A DNA stretch of 64,000 bases from Prorocentrum cordatum (GCA_963575745.1 CAUYUJ010001326.1:22501-86500); one strand, 5' to 3'. Shown: positions 45,726-55,933, counted from the first letter of the stretch. Notes: generated by a model from the letters alone, not told the origin. Numbers and translations are program-made.

Positions 45726-45769
45726 CTTAAGCTTCCAGCAATAACTTGCTAAGGGAAGCTCTACGAGTT
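45726..45769. mobile_element. Small foldback, 44 bp
   Basis: Consensus copy placed between GAAGTACC and ACTGGGCG. Its right end GGAAGCTCTACGAGT is the exact reverse complement of ACTCGTAGAGCTTCC beyond the next module, so the pair makes a nested 15-bp outer stem. Confidence 0.85.
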
Positions 45770-45835
45770 ACTGGGCGCCGGCGGTAAACCGTCAACCTTT
45801 CTTACCGCTGGGGGACTCGTAGAGCTTCCTGACCA
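45770..45835 (+). repeat. Foldback module, copy 9
   Basis: Right arm TTACCGCTGG carries one mismatch. The outer stem with the preceding small foldback is perfect over 15 bp. Confidence 0.9.
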
Positions 45836-46778
45836 TATATAATGTCAAAAAAATGAAGAGAACAAATAGTTTTCCAGCCCGAGCGATTCACATCAGCCGA
45901 GTTCAGACCTCTGAATGCGACAGGCGGACGCGCCTGATGTCTACGAATCGATTCCTGTGATTACCAGCCCTGTAGCCTCTCTACAGCCCGAGTTGAGTGC
46001 AGAAAACCGACAACATCTCTCAAGATGACTCGATCAATGCGAATAGTTTCGCAGATCTAGCTCAGAAGGCCGAGTTCCGAGCTCTGGATTCGACAGGCGA
46101 ACGCGTCTGATGCCTCAAAATCGATTCCTGTGATTACCAGCCCTGTAGCCCCCCCTGCAGCCCGAGTTGAGTGCAGAAAACCGACAGCATCTCTCAAGCT
46201 GACTCGAACAATACGGATAGTTTCGCGGACCTAGCTCAGGCAGGAGACCGAGTACCGAGCTCTGGATTCGACAGGCGGACGCGCCTGGTGTCTCCAAATC
46301 GATTCCTGTGATTACCAGCTCTATAGCACACCTACAGCCCGAGTTAAGTACATAAAACCGACAGCACCTCTGAAGATGACTCGAACAATACGAATAGTTT
46401 CGCGAACCTAGCTCGGGCAGCAGACCGAGTTCAGAGCTCTGGATTCAACAGACAAACGCGCCTGATGTTTGCGAATCGATTTCTGTAAGTATCAGCTCTG
46501 TAGCTGTCCTATAGCTCGAGTTATGTTCAGAAAACCGTCACCACGTGTCAAGATGACCCGAAACGGCCGATCCCGCCGCAGTGCTTTTTGGCAGTAAAAG
46601 GTACCCGATCGAGCTAAGATCAAGACGGCGAGCGGGAATAAGATCGAATATCACAGGAAAAAAAAAAAAAGAGCTCTAACGAATGGTTGAATTTCGAAAA
46701 CAAAATTTTCAACCGACCAAAAGTCACCAAAAGGTCCGTCGAGATTTTTCTTGCCAACTAGCTCTCCAGCGCCCCGGT
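45836..46778. repeat. Higher-order satellite unit, shortened
   Basis: Begins with a fused first monomer (GCGATTCACATCAGCCGAGT) and has one monomer fewer than its neighbours (about 1.0 kb instead of 1.15-1.2 kb). Confidence 0.8.
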
Positions 46779-46845
46779 ACTGGGCGCCGGCGGTAAACCG
46801 TCAACCTTCCTTACCGCCGGGGGACTCGTAGAGCTTCCTGACAAT
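46779..46845 (+). repeat. Foldback module, copy 10
   Basis: Left junction CCCCGGTACT|GGGCG (the AATT of the usual GGAATTACT is missing); stem intact. Confidence 0.9.
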
Positions 46846-47891
46846 ATATAATGTGGAAAGAAAAGCAGAGAACGAATAGTTTTTCAGCCGAAGCGATTTC
46901 AGACCTCTCGATGCAACAGCCGAACGCCCCCGAGTTACGTGCATGAATCGACAGCACCTCTCAAGATGACTCTAACAAAACGAATAGTTTGGCAACCCAG
47001 CTCGAGTATTAAACCGAGTTCAGTCCTCTGAATGCGACAGGCGGACGCGTCTGATCTCTGCGAATCGACTCCTGTGATTAGCAGCCCTGCAGCAACCCTA
47101 CAGCCCGAGTTAAGTGCATAAAACCAACAGCACCTCTCAGGATGACTCGAACAATACAATAGTTTCGCGGACCTAGTTCGGGCTGCAGACCGAGTTCCGA
47201 GCTCTGGATTCGACAGGCGGACGCGCGTGATGTCTGTAAATCGATTCCCGTGACGACCAGCAGTGTAGCCCCCCCAGGCCGAGTTGAGTGCAGAAAACCG
47301 AGAGCACTTCTCAAGATGACTCGAACAATACGAATAGTTTCGCGATTCCAGCGGGCAGCTGACGAGTTCAGAGCTCTAGATTCAACAGAGAGATGCGACT
47401 GAAGATTCTAAATTCGTTTCTGTAAGTATCAGCTCTGTAGCTGTCATATAGCTCGAGTTAAGTACAGAAAACCGAGAGCGTCTGTCAAGATCACTCGAAT
47501 AATGCGAATAGGTTTGCGATCCTAGCTCGGCTAGCAGACCGAGTCCAGACCTCTAGATTCAAAAGGCGAACACGCCTGATCATTCTGAATCGATTAGCTG
47601 TGCTTACCAGCTCTGTAGCTGTCCTAAATCTCGAGTTATGTTGAGAAAACCGTCATCGCGTGTCAAGATAACTCGAAACGGCCGATCCCGCCTGCCTGCT
47701 TTTTGGCAGTAAAAGATACCCGATCGAGCTGAGATCAAGATGGCGAGCGGGAATAAGATCAAATATCATGGGAAAAAATACTAGAGCTCTAACGAATGGC
47801 TGAATTCCGAGAACAAAATTTTCAACCGACCAAAAATCACCACAAGTTCCGTCGAGATTTTTCTTGCCAACTAGCTCTCCAGCGCCCTGGA
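46846..47891. repeat. Higher-order satellite unit
   Basis: First monomer truncated (GAACGCCCCCGAGTTACGTG joins across a deletion of about 70 bp); remaining monomers and end block as in neighbours. Confidence 0.85.
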
Positions 47892-47897
47892 ATTACT

Positions 47898-47941
47898 CTT
47901 AAGCTTCCAGCAATAACTTGCTAAGGGAAGCTCTACGAGTT
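47898..47941. mobile_element. Small foldback, 44 bp, with ATTACT target-site duplication
   Basis: CTTAAGCTTCCAGCAATAAC ... GGAAGCTCTACGAGTT lies between ATTACT (47892-47897) and ATTACT (47942-47947). The empty site GAATTACTGGGCGCC exists at 42232-42240 and its variant at 37240, so the inserted segment is defined exactly. Confidence 0.88.
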
Positions 47942-47944
47942 ATT

Positions 47945-48010
47945 ACTGGGCGCCGGCGGTAGACCGTCAACCTTTGTTACCGCCGGGGGACTCTTAGAGC
48001 TTCCTGACAA
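47945..48010 (+). repeat. Foldback module, copy 11
   Basis: Loop-proximal change GGTAG for GGTAA; right edge reads ACTCTTAGAGCTTCC (one change from consensus). Confidence 0.88.
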
Positions 48011-48874
48011 CATAATGTCAAAAAAAAAATACACCGAAAAAATAACTTTTCAGACCAAGCAATTTCAGACCTCTCGGATGCAACAGCCGAACGCCCTGAT
48101 GCTTCTGGATTGTCTTCTCTACGAGCTCTGTAGCTCTCCCACAGCCTGAGTTACGTGCGTAAATCGAGAGCACCTTTCAAGATGACTCGAACAACACGAA
48201 TAGTTTGGCAAACCTAGCTCGAGTATCAGACCGAGTTCAGACCTCTGCATGCGACAGGCGGACGCGTCTGATGTCTCTGAAACAATTTCTGTGCTTACAA
48301 GCCCTGCAGCCCCCCGCTACAGCCCGAGCTAAGTGCAACCGACAGCACCTCTCAGGATGACTCGAACAATACGAATAGTTTCGCGAACCTACTTCGGACA
48401 GCAGACAGAGTTCTGGATTCGACGGACGCACCTGATCTCTCCGAATTCCAGTGATTACCAGCCATGCAGCCCCCCGAGTTAAGTGCAGAGAACCGACAGC
48501 ATCTCTCGAGATCACTCGAACAATACGAATAGTTTCGCGATTCTAGATCGGACAGAAGACCGAGTTCAGAGCTCTGGGTTCAACAAACAACGGCCACTGA
48601 TGATTCTGAATCAGATTCTGTACGTATCAGCTCTGTAGCTGTCCTCTAGCTCGAGTTGAGTACAGAAAACCGAGAGCGTCTGTAAAGATCACTCGAATCA
48701 TGCCAATAGGTTTGCGATCCTAGCTTGGCTAGCAGACCGAGTCCAAACCTCTAGATTCAAAAGGCGAACGCGCCTGATCATTCTAAATCGATTAGCTGCG
48801 CTTACCAGCTCTGAAGCTGTCCTAAATCTCGAGTTATGTTGAGAAAACCGTCATCGCGCGTCAGGATAACTCGA
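48011..48874. repeat. Higher-order satellite unit, degenerate
   Basis: Several monomers are shortened (about 48400-48490) and it ends without the end block, running directly into a variant module. Confidence 0.8.
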
Positions 48875-49260
48875 ACTGGGAACCGGCGGTAAACCGTCAT
48901 TCAGGTTTCCGCGGGGGTCCTCGTAGAGCTGTTTTCTTACACGACGCTCCTCCGTAAGCATGAAGAAACCGTTTAGAGCAAGACGTGAGAAACTCGAATA
49001 AACACGTTCTTCTGTTTTTATGCAACGATGGTTCTCCCAAGTGTATTGATAGTAATAAAGCAGCTACAGACCTGGGAATTTTACTCGCAGCCTTAACCCA
49101 CTACAGGTGCGAGAAATCTGCTGTCTCAAATAAATGGTCAAATATCTTTCAAATATTCACAAAATCATCCAAAAGTTGTCACATTGTCCTTTCTGGTCGG
49201 GTCGACCAGCTAACTCCACCCGGCGCCCAATTCCTCTAGCTCATCGACCACGAAGAGCTT
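48875..49260. repeat. Variant foldback module (copy 12) and dispersed AT-rich block
   Basis: Module arms are GGGAACCGGCGGTAAACC and TTTCCGCGGGGGTCCTCGTA, so the stem is weakened. The block that follows shares GTATTGATAGTAAT, CCACTACAGGTGCGAGAAAT and CACATTGTCC with 61.46-61.67 kb. Confidence 0.8.
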
Positions 49261-49264
49261 TACG

Positions 49265-49661
49265 AGGTATAATACGAATAGGTTTGCGGACCTAGCTCGG
49301 CTAGCAGACCGAGTTCAGACCTCTGGATATGAGAGACGAACGCGCCTGATCATTCTCAATCGATTAGCTGTGCTTACCAGCTCTGTAGCTCTTCTATAGC
49401 TCGAGTTATGTTCAGAAAACCGCGAATGCCTGTAACCCGAAACGGCCGATTTCGCCTCTATGTCTTTTGACAGTAAAAGATACCCGATCGAGCTGAGATC
49501 AAGACAGCGAGCGGGAATGAGATCGAATATCATGGGAACAAATACTAGAGCTCTAACGAAAGGTTGAATTCCGAAAACAAAATTTTGAACCGACCAAAAA
49601 TCACCACAAGGTCCGTCGAGATTGTTCTTGCCAACTAGCTCTCCAGCGCCCTGGAATTACT
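49265..49661. repeat. Partial satellite monomer and end block
   Basis: Starts inside a monomer (TAATACGAATAGGTTTGCGG), followed by a degenerate end block (GCCGATTTCGCCTCTATG). Confidence 0.8.
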
Positions 49662-49705
49662 CTTAAGCTTCCAGCAATAACTTGCTGAGGGAAGCTCTAC
49701 GAGTT
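49662..49705. mobile_element. Small foldback, 44 bp
   Basis: Consensus with one change (TTGCTGAGGG). Here the right flank is not a hairpin module but the start of a palindrome-centred element (TCTGGGTAGCGTCGGG). Confidence 0.85.
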
Positions 49706-49787
49706 TCTGGGTAGCGTCGGGAACCCGGAGAGCAAGGAGGGCACACACCGAAAAAAACCTTCCTGGCAAGCCCACTTGGTAGCGTCC

Positions 49788-50075
49788 AAAACCCGTAGAG
49801 CGAAGAAACCCTTTGGGGACGGGAAATCTGTCCTGGAGGGCGCTGGGAAGCTCCCCTGCAGCGCTGCCGAAACGCTGGCAAAAACGCATCCATGCGTGCC
49901 TGCACGCGCGCAGGCACGCGTGGACGCTTGCCGGAAGCTCTCCCGGACCAGCTGCCGGGTCAGGCGCGTCGCTGCGAGGATCGTGGAGCGACGGAAAGGA
50001 GCCCCTGGCGGGCATCACCACCGTCTGGCTTTTAATTTTAAACCCTTTAGCCCTCAGCGAGCTCTCCGGGAACAG
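49788..50075 (+). mobile_element. Palindrome-centred element E1
   Basis: Runs from TAGCGTCCAAAACCCGTAGA to CAGCGAGCTCTCCGGGAA with a central near-perfect palindrome at 49889-49924 (GCGTGCCTGCACGC then GCGCAGGCACGCGT). Five copies of the element lie within 2 kb. No coding capacity evident despite open frames, since both orientations are open by composition. A partial copy sits just upstream (49711-49787). Confidence 0.75.
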
Positions 50076-50340
50076 AAGCTCTCGGGAAGCTCTTCTGGGG
50101 CTTTGGGGGCTCCTCTGCAGCCCTTCTGAAGAGCTGCCAGGAACGCTTCCACGCGTGCCTGCACGCTGCACGCGTGCAGGCACGCGCAGACGCTTGCCGG
50201 AAGCTCGCCCGGACCCGCTGCCGGGACGAACGAACTGCTGCGAGGATCGTGGACCGGCGAAGATGGGCTGCTGGCGGGCACCACCACCGTCGGGCTTCTA
50301 ATCTCTAGCCCTCAGAGAGCTCTCCGGGAATTGGGAGATT
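50076..50340 (+). mobile_element. Palindrome-centred element E2
   Basis: 5'-truncated copy with palindrome at 50149-50188. It ends AGAGCTCTCCGGGAATTGGG and faces E3 tail to tail. Confidence 0.7.
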
Positions 50341-50364
50341 CACTCACCCCTTCCTGGAATAGCT

Positions 50365-50668
50365 GCTCAATTCCCGGAGAGCTCTCTGAGCGCTAGAGGG
50401 TTTTAGATTAGAAGCCGGACGGTGGTGGTGCCCGCCAGCAGCCCATCTCCGCCGCTCCAGAATCCTCGCAGCAGTTCGTTTAGGGTCGCAGCGGGTCCGG
50501 GAGCGCTTCCGGCACGCGTCCACGCGTGCCTGCACTCGTGCAGGCACGCGTGGAAGCGTTCCTAGCAGCGCTTCCGAAGCGCTTCTGGGGGGCCCCCAGC
50601 TCTCTCTAGAGAAGATTTCTCGTTCCCAGGGGTCTCTTCGCTCTCCGGTTTTGGACGCTACCAATTGC
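50365..50668 (-). mobile_element. Palindrome-centred element E3
   Basis: Inverted relative to E2. Central arms CCACGCGTGCCTGCA and TGCAGGCACGCGTGG (50520-50534 and 50539-50553) are perfect over 15 bp with a 4-base loop. Confidence 0.75.
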
Positions 50669-50878
50669 CTTAGGTTGGAGCCCTGAGGCTAAGCTGGCAA
50701 CGCAACGCGCAACGCTGCGAGGGCCTGCCCACACTGGGCAGCCAGAGCCTCGAAACCTTTCGCTCCGAGCTGATCAGAGCTGATGGCCTGCAAGCGCACG
50801 CAGGCCGAGTAGAAGAAAGCCCACCTTCCGACCGAAGAGACGAATCCAGGAGGTACTCCTCGACGGCGATACCAGAGT
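50669..50878. other. Spacer, nothing recognised
   Basis: About 210 bp of unique-looking sequence between E3 and small foldbacks. Confidence 0.5.
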
Positions 50879-50976
50879 AACTCGTAGAGCTTCCCTTAGG
50901 AAGTTATTGCTGGAAGCTTACAAAAGTAATACCTCGTAGAGCTTCCCTTAGCAAGATGTTGCTGGAAGCTTACGAG
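50879..50976. mobile_element. Two small foldbacks in reverse orientation
   Basis: AACTCGTAGAGCTTCCCTTA ... TGGAAGCTTAC at 50879-50920 and CTCGTAGAGCTTCCCTTAGC ... GGAAGCTTACGAG at 50932-50976; reverse complements of the 44-bp family. Confidence 0.8.
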
Positions 50977-50983
50977 AATTCCT

Positions 50984-51275
50984 GGAGAGCTCGCTGAGAG
51001 CTAAAGGGTTTAAAATTAAAAGCCAGACGGTGGTGGTGCCTGCCAGGAGCTCCTCCACGGCGGTCCACAGGCCTCGCAGCGATCCCGGCGGCCCGGCCAC
51101 GTGTCCGGGAGAGATTCCGGCAAGCTTCCACGCGTGCCTGCATGCGTGCAGGCACGCATGGAATCGTTTCTGGCAGCGCTTCCGCAGCGCCCCAGGGATC
51201 CCCCCAAGGCTCTCCAGCAAAGATTTCCCATCCCCGAGATTATCTTTGCTTTCCGGGTTCTGGACGCTGCAAGTA
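50984..51275 (-). mobile_element. Palindrome-centred element E4
   Basis: Full-length inverted copy: GGAGAGCTCGCTGAGAGCTA at the left edge, GGGTTCTGGACGCTGCAA at the right, central palindrome at 51128-51161 with 14 of 15 arm pairs. Confidence 0.75.
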
Positions 51276-51485
51276 ACTCGTAGAGCTTCCGTGGCAAGTT
51301 GTTGCTGGAAGCTTCAGAGCAATACCCCGTAGAGCTCTTCAGCAGCGATCAGCTAGAGGAATTCCGGCGCAGGGTGGAGCTAGTGACTCGAAGAGCTTCC
51401 CTAAGCTAGCAGCTGGAAGCTTCAGAGTAATACCTTGTAGAGCTCTTCGAAATCGATGAGCTAGAGGAATTCCGGCGCGGGGTTG
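51276..51485. mobile_element. Small foldbacks and partial copies
   Basis: Reverse-orientation members at about 51276-51316 and 51384-51424 (GACTCGAAGAGCTTCCCTAA, arms diverged as in the 42.14 kb variant), each followed by a TAATACCNNGTAGAGCTCTT segment. Confidence 0.7.
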
Positions 51486-51489
51486 AGCT

Positions 51490-51782
51490 AGCTTCCCGGA
51501 GAGCTCGCTGAGAGCTAAAGGGTCTAAGATTAGAAGCCGGACGGTGGTGGTGCCCGCCAGGAGCTCCTTTCCGTCGCTCCACGTTCCCCGCAGCGGGTCC
51601 GACGAGCCGGCAGCTGGTTCCGGGGCGCTGTCCACGTGTGTCTGCACGCGTGCAGGCACGCTTGGAAAGCGTTCCTGGCAGCGCTTCGGAAGCGCTGCAG
51701 GGGAGCTCCCGAGCGCTCGCGAGGAAAGATTTCTCCTTCCCAGAGGTCTCTTCGCTCTTCGGGTTTTCGACGCTGCCAAGTG
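51490..51782 (-). mobile_element. Palindrome-centred element E5
   Basis: Inverted copy; palindrome at 51631-51665 is decayed on its left arm (CACGTGTGTCTGCACG against CGTGCAGGCACGCTTGG). Confidence 0.72.
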
Positions 51783-52873
51783 GCCGACCCGGCCCCGTGA
51801 CCACTTTTGGGTGGTTTTGCGAATATTTGAAAGATATTTGACCATGACCATTTATTTTAAGAAAGCAGATTTTTCGCACATGTAGACCACTACGAGGGCC
51901 TCTCCGTCTTAATATGAGCTCTCTACGTGCAATACTACTATCAAAACATTTCGCGAAACCAACTTTATGTCGACATGAAAGAAATAATGTTTTCCTTTTT
52001 CGAATGCTTCCAGACGCTCTTTCTTTTGTTGCTGAGCACTCTTACGCGTGCTACGAGCTCTACGAGGCTTCCGGCGCGGACGCACTGGCGGATTGGCTCG
52101 AAAAAACTCGACGAACTTTTGATGACGTTTGCCCAGTTGAAAATTATTTTCTCAGAACTTGAACATTGCTTGGAGCTCTAGTTCTTTTTTTTACCGTGAT
52201 CTATGATTTTAGTGCAACTCGCCATCTTGATGTCAGCTCGATCGGATGAATATTACTATCGAGAAGCACTGTGGCGGGATCGGGTGTGCTATGTTGGTAG
52301 GTGCTGTCGGTCTTCTGAACTTAACTCGAGCTATGGGCAAGCTACAGAGATGGCAAGCACAGCTTTGAGATTTAGAGTGATGATGCTCGTCTACATGTGG
52401 CGGGAGTTCAGCGCTGGATATGTAAGAGGTTATGATCGAAAAATCTCTTTGCATGAGTACTACACTTGATTTGGTTTTCTCAACTTAACTCGAGCTGTAG
52501 GGCAGCTACATAGCTCTTAGGCACAGTAGACGACTCAGAATCATCATACGCGTCTGCTCATCGCGCCAAAACTCTCGAAGTAAGCTAGAATTCGAGAATC
52601 GATTGACAAAAATATTGACTATAAGTCGGAATGTTGGTAGGTGCTCTCGGTTTTTCAGCTTAACTCGAGCTGAAGGCAAGCTACAGAACTCTCAGGCAGA
52701 GCAGGCGGCGCAGAATGATTATGCGCGTCTGCTCATTGCGCGCGGGCTTCCAATATAAGCTAGAATTCGAGAAACCATTCAAAAAATATTCACCAGGAGT
52801 GGGAATATTGGTGGGAAGCTTTACGAGTCTCCCGGCGGTTTCCAAGGTTGACAGTTCACCGCCGGCGCCCAGT
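51783..52873 (-). repeat. Inverted block of satellite and dispersed sequence
   Basis: Reads as the reverse complement of the 39.7-42.1 kb subtype: GACTATAAGTCGGAATGTTGGTAGGTGC, AACTTAACTCGAGCTGTAGG and GGTGAATATTACTATCGAGA (short parts shown) occur in reverse order, and the block ends in an inverted foldback module. It is the only large satellite stretch in this orientation. Confidence 0.85.
52815..52873 (-). repeat. Foldback module in reverse orientation, copy 13
   Basis: GGAAGCTTTACGAGTCTCCC at the left, GGTTGACAGTTCACCGCCGG at the right. The loop-proximal bases differ, leaving an 8-bp stem. Confidence 0.85.
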
Positions 52874-52924
52874 TGTTGGCCCATCCGGTTGGGGCGAACA
52901 AATTTATGACTTCTGGTCGCTTTG

Positions 52925-52960
52925 TTCCCGGAGAGCTCTCTGCGAGCTGTAGGGTTTTAG
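52925..52960 (-). repeat. Truncated edge of a palindrome-centred element
   Basis: TTCCCGGAGAGCTCTCTGCG and TAGGGTTTTAG match the left edge of E3/E4 and stop exactly at ACT|GGCGCC of the next module. Confidence 0.65.
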
Positions 52961-53020
52961 ACTGGCGCCGGCGGTGAACCGTCAACCTGGTCACCGCCGG
53001 GAACCTCGTAGAGCTCCCCT
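52961..53020 (+). repeat. Foldback module, copy 14, with compensatory stem change
   Basis: Left arm CCGGCGGTGA and right arm TCACCGCCGG: the A-T pair of the consensus (GGTAA/TTACC) is a G-C pair here, so both arms changed together. Confidence 0.88.
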
Positions 53021-53241
53021 CACTGGTAAGGAGTGCAGAGAATCGACACAGAGTGAAAAAATAAAGATTCTTCGAAAATCTTTAAATTCGATTTTGTCGA
53101 TGTGCATATACGCTCAGTTCCTGGAAGTGAACTCATGCAAAATGCATCGAGAGAGCTGAGCTGCTGTCAGAGAGGAGTTTATATTCCAATGCGACGCGCA
53201 AAAATCTGCTTTCTCAAAATAAATTGTCAAATATCTTTCAA
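53021..53241. other. Dispersed AT-rich block, no gene
   Basis: Related at its right end to the other AT-rich blocks (AAAAATCTGCTTTCTCAAAA, AATATCTTTCAAA); the left two-thirds are not matched elsewhere in the window. Confidence 0.6.
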
Positions 53242-53306
53242 ACTGGGCGCCGGCGGTAAACCGTCAACCTTTGTTACCGCCGGGGACTCGTAGAGCTTCC
53301 TGACAA
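53242..53306 (+). repeat. Foldback module, copy 15
   Basis: Intact stem; right edge CCGGGGACTCGTAGAGCTTCC, one G shorter than usual. Confidence 0.9.
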
Positions 53307-54388
53307 CATAAAATGTAGAAAAAAATACACCGAAAAAATCGTTTTCCAGCCTAAGCAATTTCAAACCTCTCGGATGCAACAGCCGAACGCCCCCGATGCT
53401 TCTGGGTTCTCTTCTGTACGAGCTCTGTAGCTCTCCTACAGCCCGAGTTACGTGCGAATATCGACAGCACCTCTCAAGATGACTCGAATAATACGAATAG
53501 TTTGGCAAACCTAGCTCGAGTGTCAGACCGAGTTCAGACCTCTGCATGCGACAGGTGGACGCGTGATGTCTGCGAATCGACTTCTGTGATTACCAGCCCA
53601 ACAGCCCCCCCTACAGCCCGAGTTAAGTGCAGGAAACCGACAGCACCTGTCAGGATGACTCGAACAATGTGAATATTTTCGCAGACCTAGTTCGGGCAGC
53701 AGACAGAGTTCGAAGCTCTGGATTCGAAAAGCGGACGCGCCTGATGTCTCCGAATCGATTCTAGTGATTACCAGCCATGCAGCTGCCCTACAGCCCGAGT
53801 TAAGTGCAGAGAACCAACAGCATCTCTCAAGATAACTCGAACAATACAAATAGTTTTTACGATTCTAGATCGGGCAGCAGACCGAGTTCAGAGCTCTGGA
53901 GTCAACAGACAAGGGCCACTGATGATTCTGAATCAGATTCAGTACGTATCAGCTCTGTACTGTCCTTTAGCTCGACTTAAGTACAGAAAACCCAGAGCGT
54001 CTCTCAAGATAACTCGAATAATACGAATAGGTTTGCGAACCTAGCTCGGCTAGCAGACCGAGTTCAGACCTCTGGGTTCAACAGGCGAACGCGCCTGATT
54101 ATTCTGAATCGATTAGCTGTGCTTACCAGCTCTGTACCTGTCCTGAAGCTCGAGTTATCTTGAGAAAACCGTCACCGCGTGACAAGCTGACCCGAAACGG
54201 GCGATCCCGCCGCAGTGCTTTTTGGCAGTAAAAAGTACCCGATCGAGCTGAGATCAAGATGGCGAGCGGGAATAAGATCGAATATCACAGGAAAAAATAT
54301 TAGAGCTCAAACGAATGGTTGAATTTCGGGATTCGAATTTTCAACCGACCAAAAGTCATCAAAATGTCCGTCGAGATTTTTCTTGCCA
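53307..54388. repeat. Higher-order satellite unit
   Basis: Standard monomer order from ACAACATAAAATGTAG to the end block CGATCCCGCCGCAGTG...TTTCTTGCC. Confidence 0.85.
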
Positions 54389-54422
54389 ACTGGGCGCCGG
54401 CGGTAAACCGTCAACCTTTGTT
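54389..54422 (+). repeat. Left half of foldback module (copy 16) at a LINE junction
   Basis: ACTGGGCGCCGGCGGTAAAC then CGTCAACCTTTGTT. The right half is missing: host sequence resumes at TAGACAATATTTAATGTGG near 54894. Confidence 0.85.
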
Positions 54423-54894
54423 TTTGCTTTGCTCGGAGCCCACAGGGACAAAGGAGCCCCCGCTCAGGATTCAGGTCCGCAGCAGAGGAGCAGCAGGTGC
54501 TCGACACCTTCAGCGAGGCGCTTGCTGGCCAAGAGCTCAGCTTGACTAACCGTGCAGGTCGGCGGGATGGCGGCAGCCTCAGAAGCTAAGTCGAATAGCC
54601 AAGAGCCTTGAGAGTGTTGAAGAGCAGGGAGGGGGAGCACGAATAGGTCAATAACCCAACCAATGCCAACACCGTGGGAGGAACGACCACCATCGAAGTA
54701 GCCGCGAATCCCTTTTATTTGTTCCCTTCTGAGAGTATGATTGCGCGGGTCGAAAGTACGGTGGCTCTGGCCGGTGCGGGCCTTCCAAGTTTCAGCATCA
54801 GCACGCTCGTTTCCCTCACGATAAAACCACTTCCATGGATCTAATCCCCAAGACGGCGGCCTCAGGTTCACGTGATAGTTAAGATGTAATCTAG
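54423..54894 (-). mobile_element. 5'-truncated LINE fragment
   Basis: The 3' end (minus strand) reads GAGCAAAGCAAA and joins the module immediately after GTT. Only the last part of the RNase H region remains. No TSD is recoverable, because about 27 bp of the target (TACCGCCGG...GCTTCC) is deleted on the far side. Confidence 0.75.
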
Positions 54895-54896
54895 AC
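54464..54896 (-). pseudogene. LINE ORF2 C-terminus, permuted RNase H half
   Basis: About 140 codons: YREGNERADAETWKAR (last-Asp motif, residue about 34), IRGYFDGGRSSHGVGIGW (first-strand Asp, about 69), TCTVSQAELLASKRLAEGVE (Glu motif, about 121), stop. This order matches the three other copies. The GDS strand would lie upstream and is lost by 5' truncation. Similar to but clearly diverged from the elements at 56 and 61 kb. Confidence 0.8.
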
Positions 54897-54961
54897 AATA
54901 TTTAATGTGGAAAAAAATCCAGAGAATTTCAGCCCAAGCCAGACCTCTCAAGATGACTCTG

Positions 54962-55014
<53 letters not shown>

Positions 55015-55933
55015 GAACAGTTTGGAACCCAGCTCGAGTGTCAAACCGAGTTCAGACCTCTGAATGCGACAGGCGGACGCGTCTGATGTCTGTGAATCGA
55101 CTCCTGTGATTACCAGCCCTGCAGCCCCCCTACAGCCCGAGTTAAGTGCAGAAACCGACAGCAGCTCTCAGGATGACTTGAATAATACAATAGTTTCGCG
55201 GAGCTAGTTCGAGCAGCAGACCGAGTTCCGAGCTCTCGGTTCGACAGACGGACGCGCCTGATGTCTCCAAATCGATTTCTGTGACCAGCAGCACTGTAGC
55301 CCTCCCCCAGCACGAGTTAAGTGCAGAAAACCGAGAGCACTTCTCAAGATGACTCGAACAATACGAATAGTTTCGCGGACCTAGCTCGGGCAGCAGGCCG
55401 AGTTCAGAGCTCTCGATTGAACAGACGAACGCGCCTGATGATTCCCAATCGATTTCTGTGACTATGAGCTCTGTAACTGCCCTACAGCTCGAGTTAAGTA
55501 CAGAAAACCGAGAGCGTCTGCTACGATGACTCGAATAATACGAATAGGTTTGCGGACCTAGCTCGGCTAGCAGACCGAGTTCAGACCTCTGGATTCAACA
55601 GGCGAACGCGCCTAATCATTCTGAATCGATTAGCTGTGCTTACCAGCTCTGTAGCTGTCCTGAAGCTCGAGTTATCTTAAGAAAACCGACAGCGCGTATC
55701 AAGATGACTCGAAACGGCCGATCCCGCCGGAGTGCTTTTTGGCAGTAAAAGGTACCCGATCGAGCTGAGATCAAGATGGCGAGCGGGAATAAGATCTAAT
55801 ATCACGGGAAAAAATATTAGAGCTCAAACGAATTGTTGAATTCCGAGAACAAAATTTTGAACCGACCAAAAGTCGCCAAAAGGTCCGTCGAGATTTTTCT
55901 TGCCAACTAGCTCTCCAGCGCCCCGGAATTACT
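54895..55933. repeat. Higher-order satellite unit, near-identical to 58497-59416
   Basis: Shares rare variants with the later unit (CAGCACTGTAGCCCTCCCCC, TGCTACGATGACTCGAATAA, GCCGGAGTGCTTTTTGGCAG), showing a recent duplication. Contains an A50 run. Confidence 0.9.
54964..55013. repeat. A50 homopolymer
   Basis: At the matching place in the sister unit (about 58569) only seven A residues are present. Confidence 0.95.

Noticed and set aside
29572-48870. CRISPR-like or tandem-array defence locus
   Set aside because: Units are about 177 bp, with no short repeat/unique spacer alternation, and the context is eukaryotic.
49788-51782. Frames of 80-180 codons in the palindrome-centred elements
   Set aside because: Both orientations are open to a similar extent, copies are frame-shifted against each other, and the palindrome lies in the middle of the supposed proteins.
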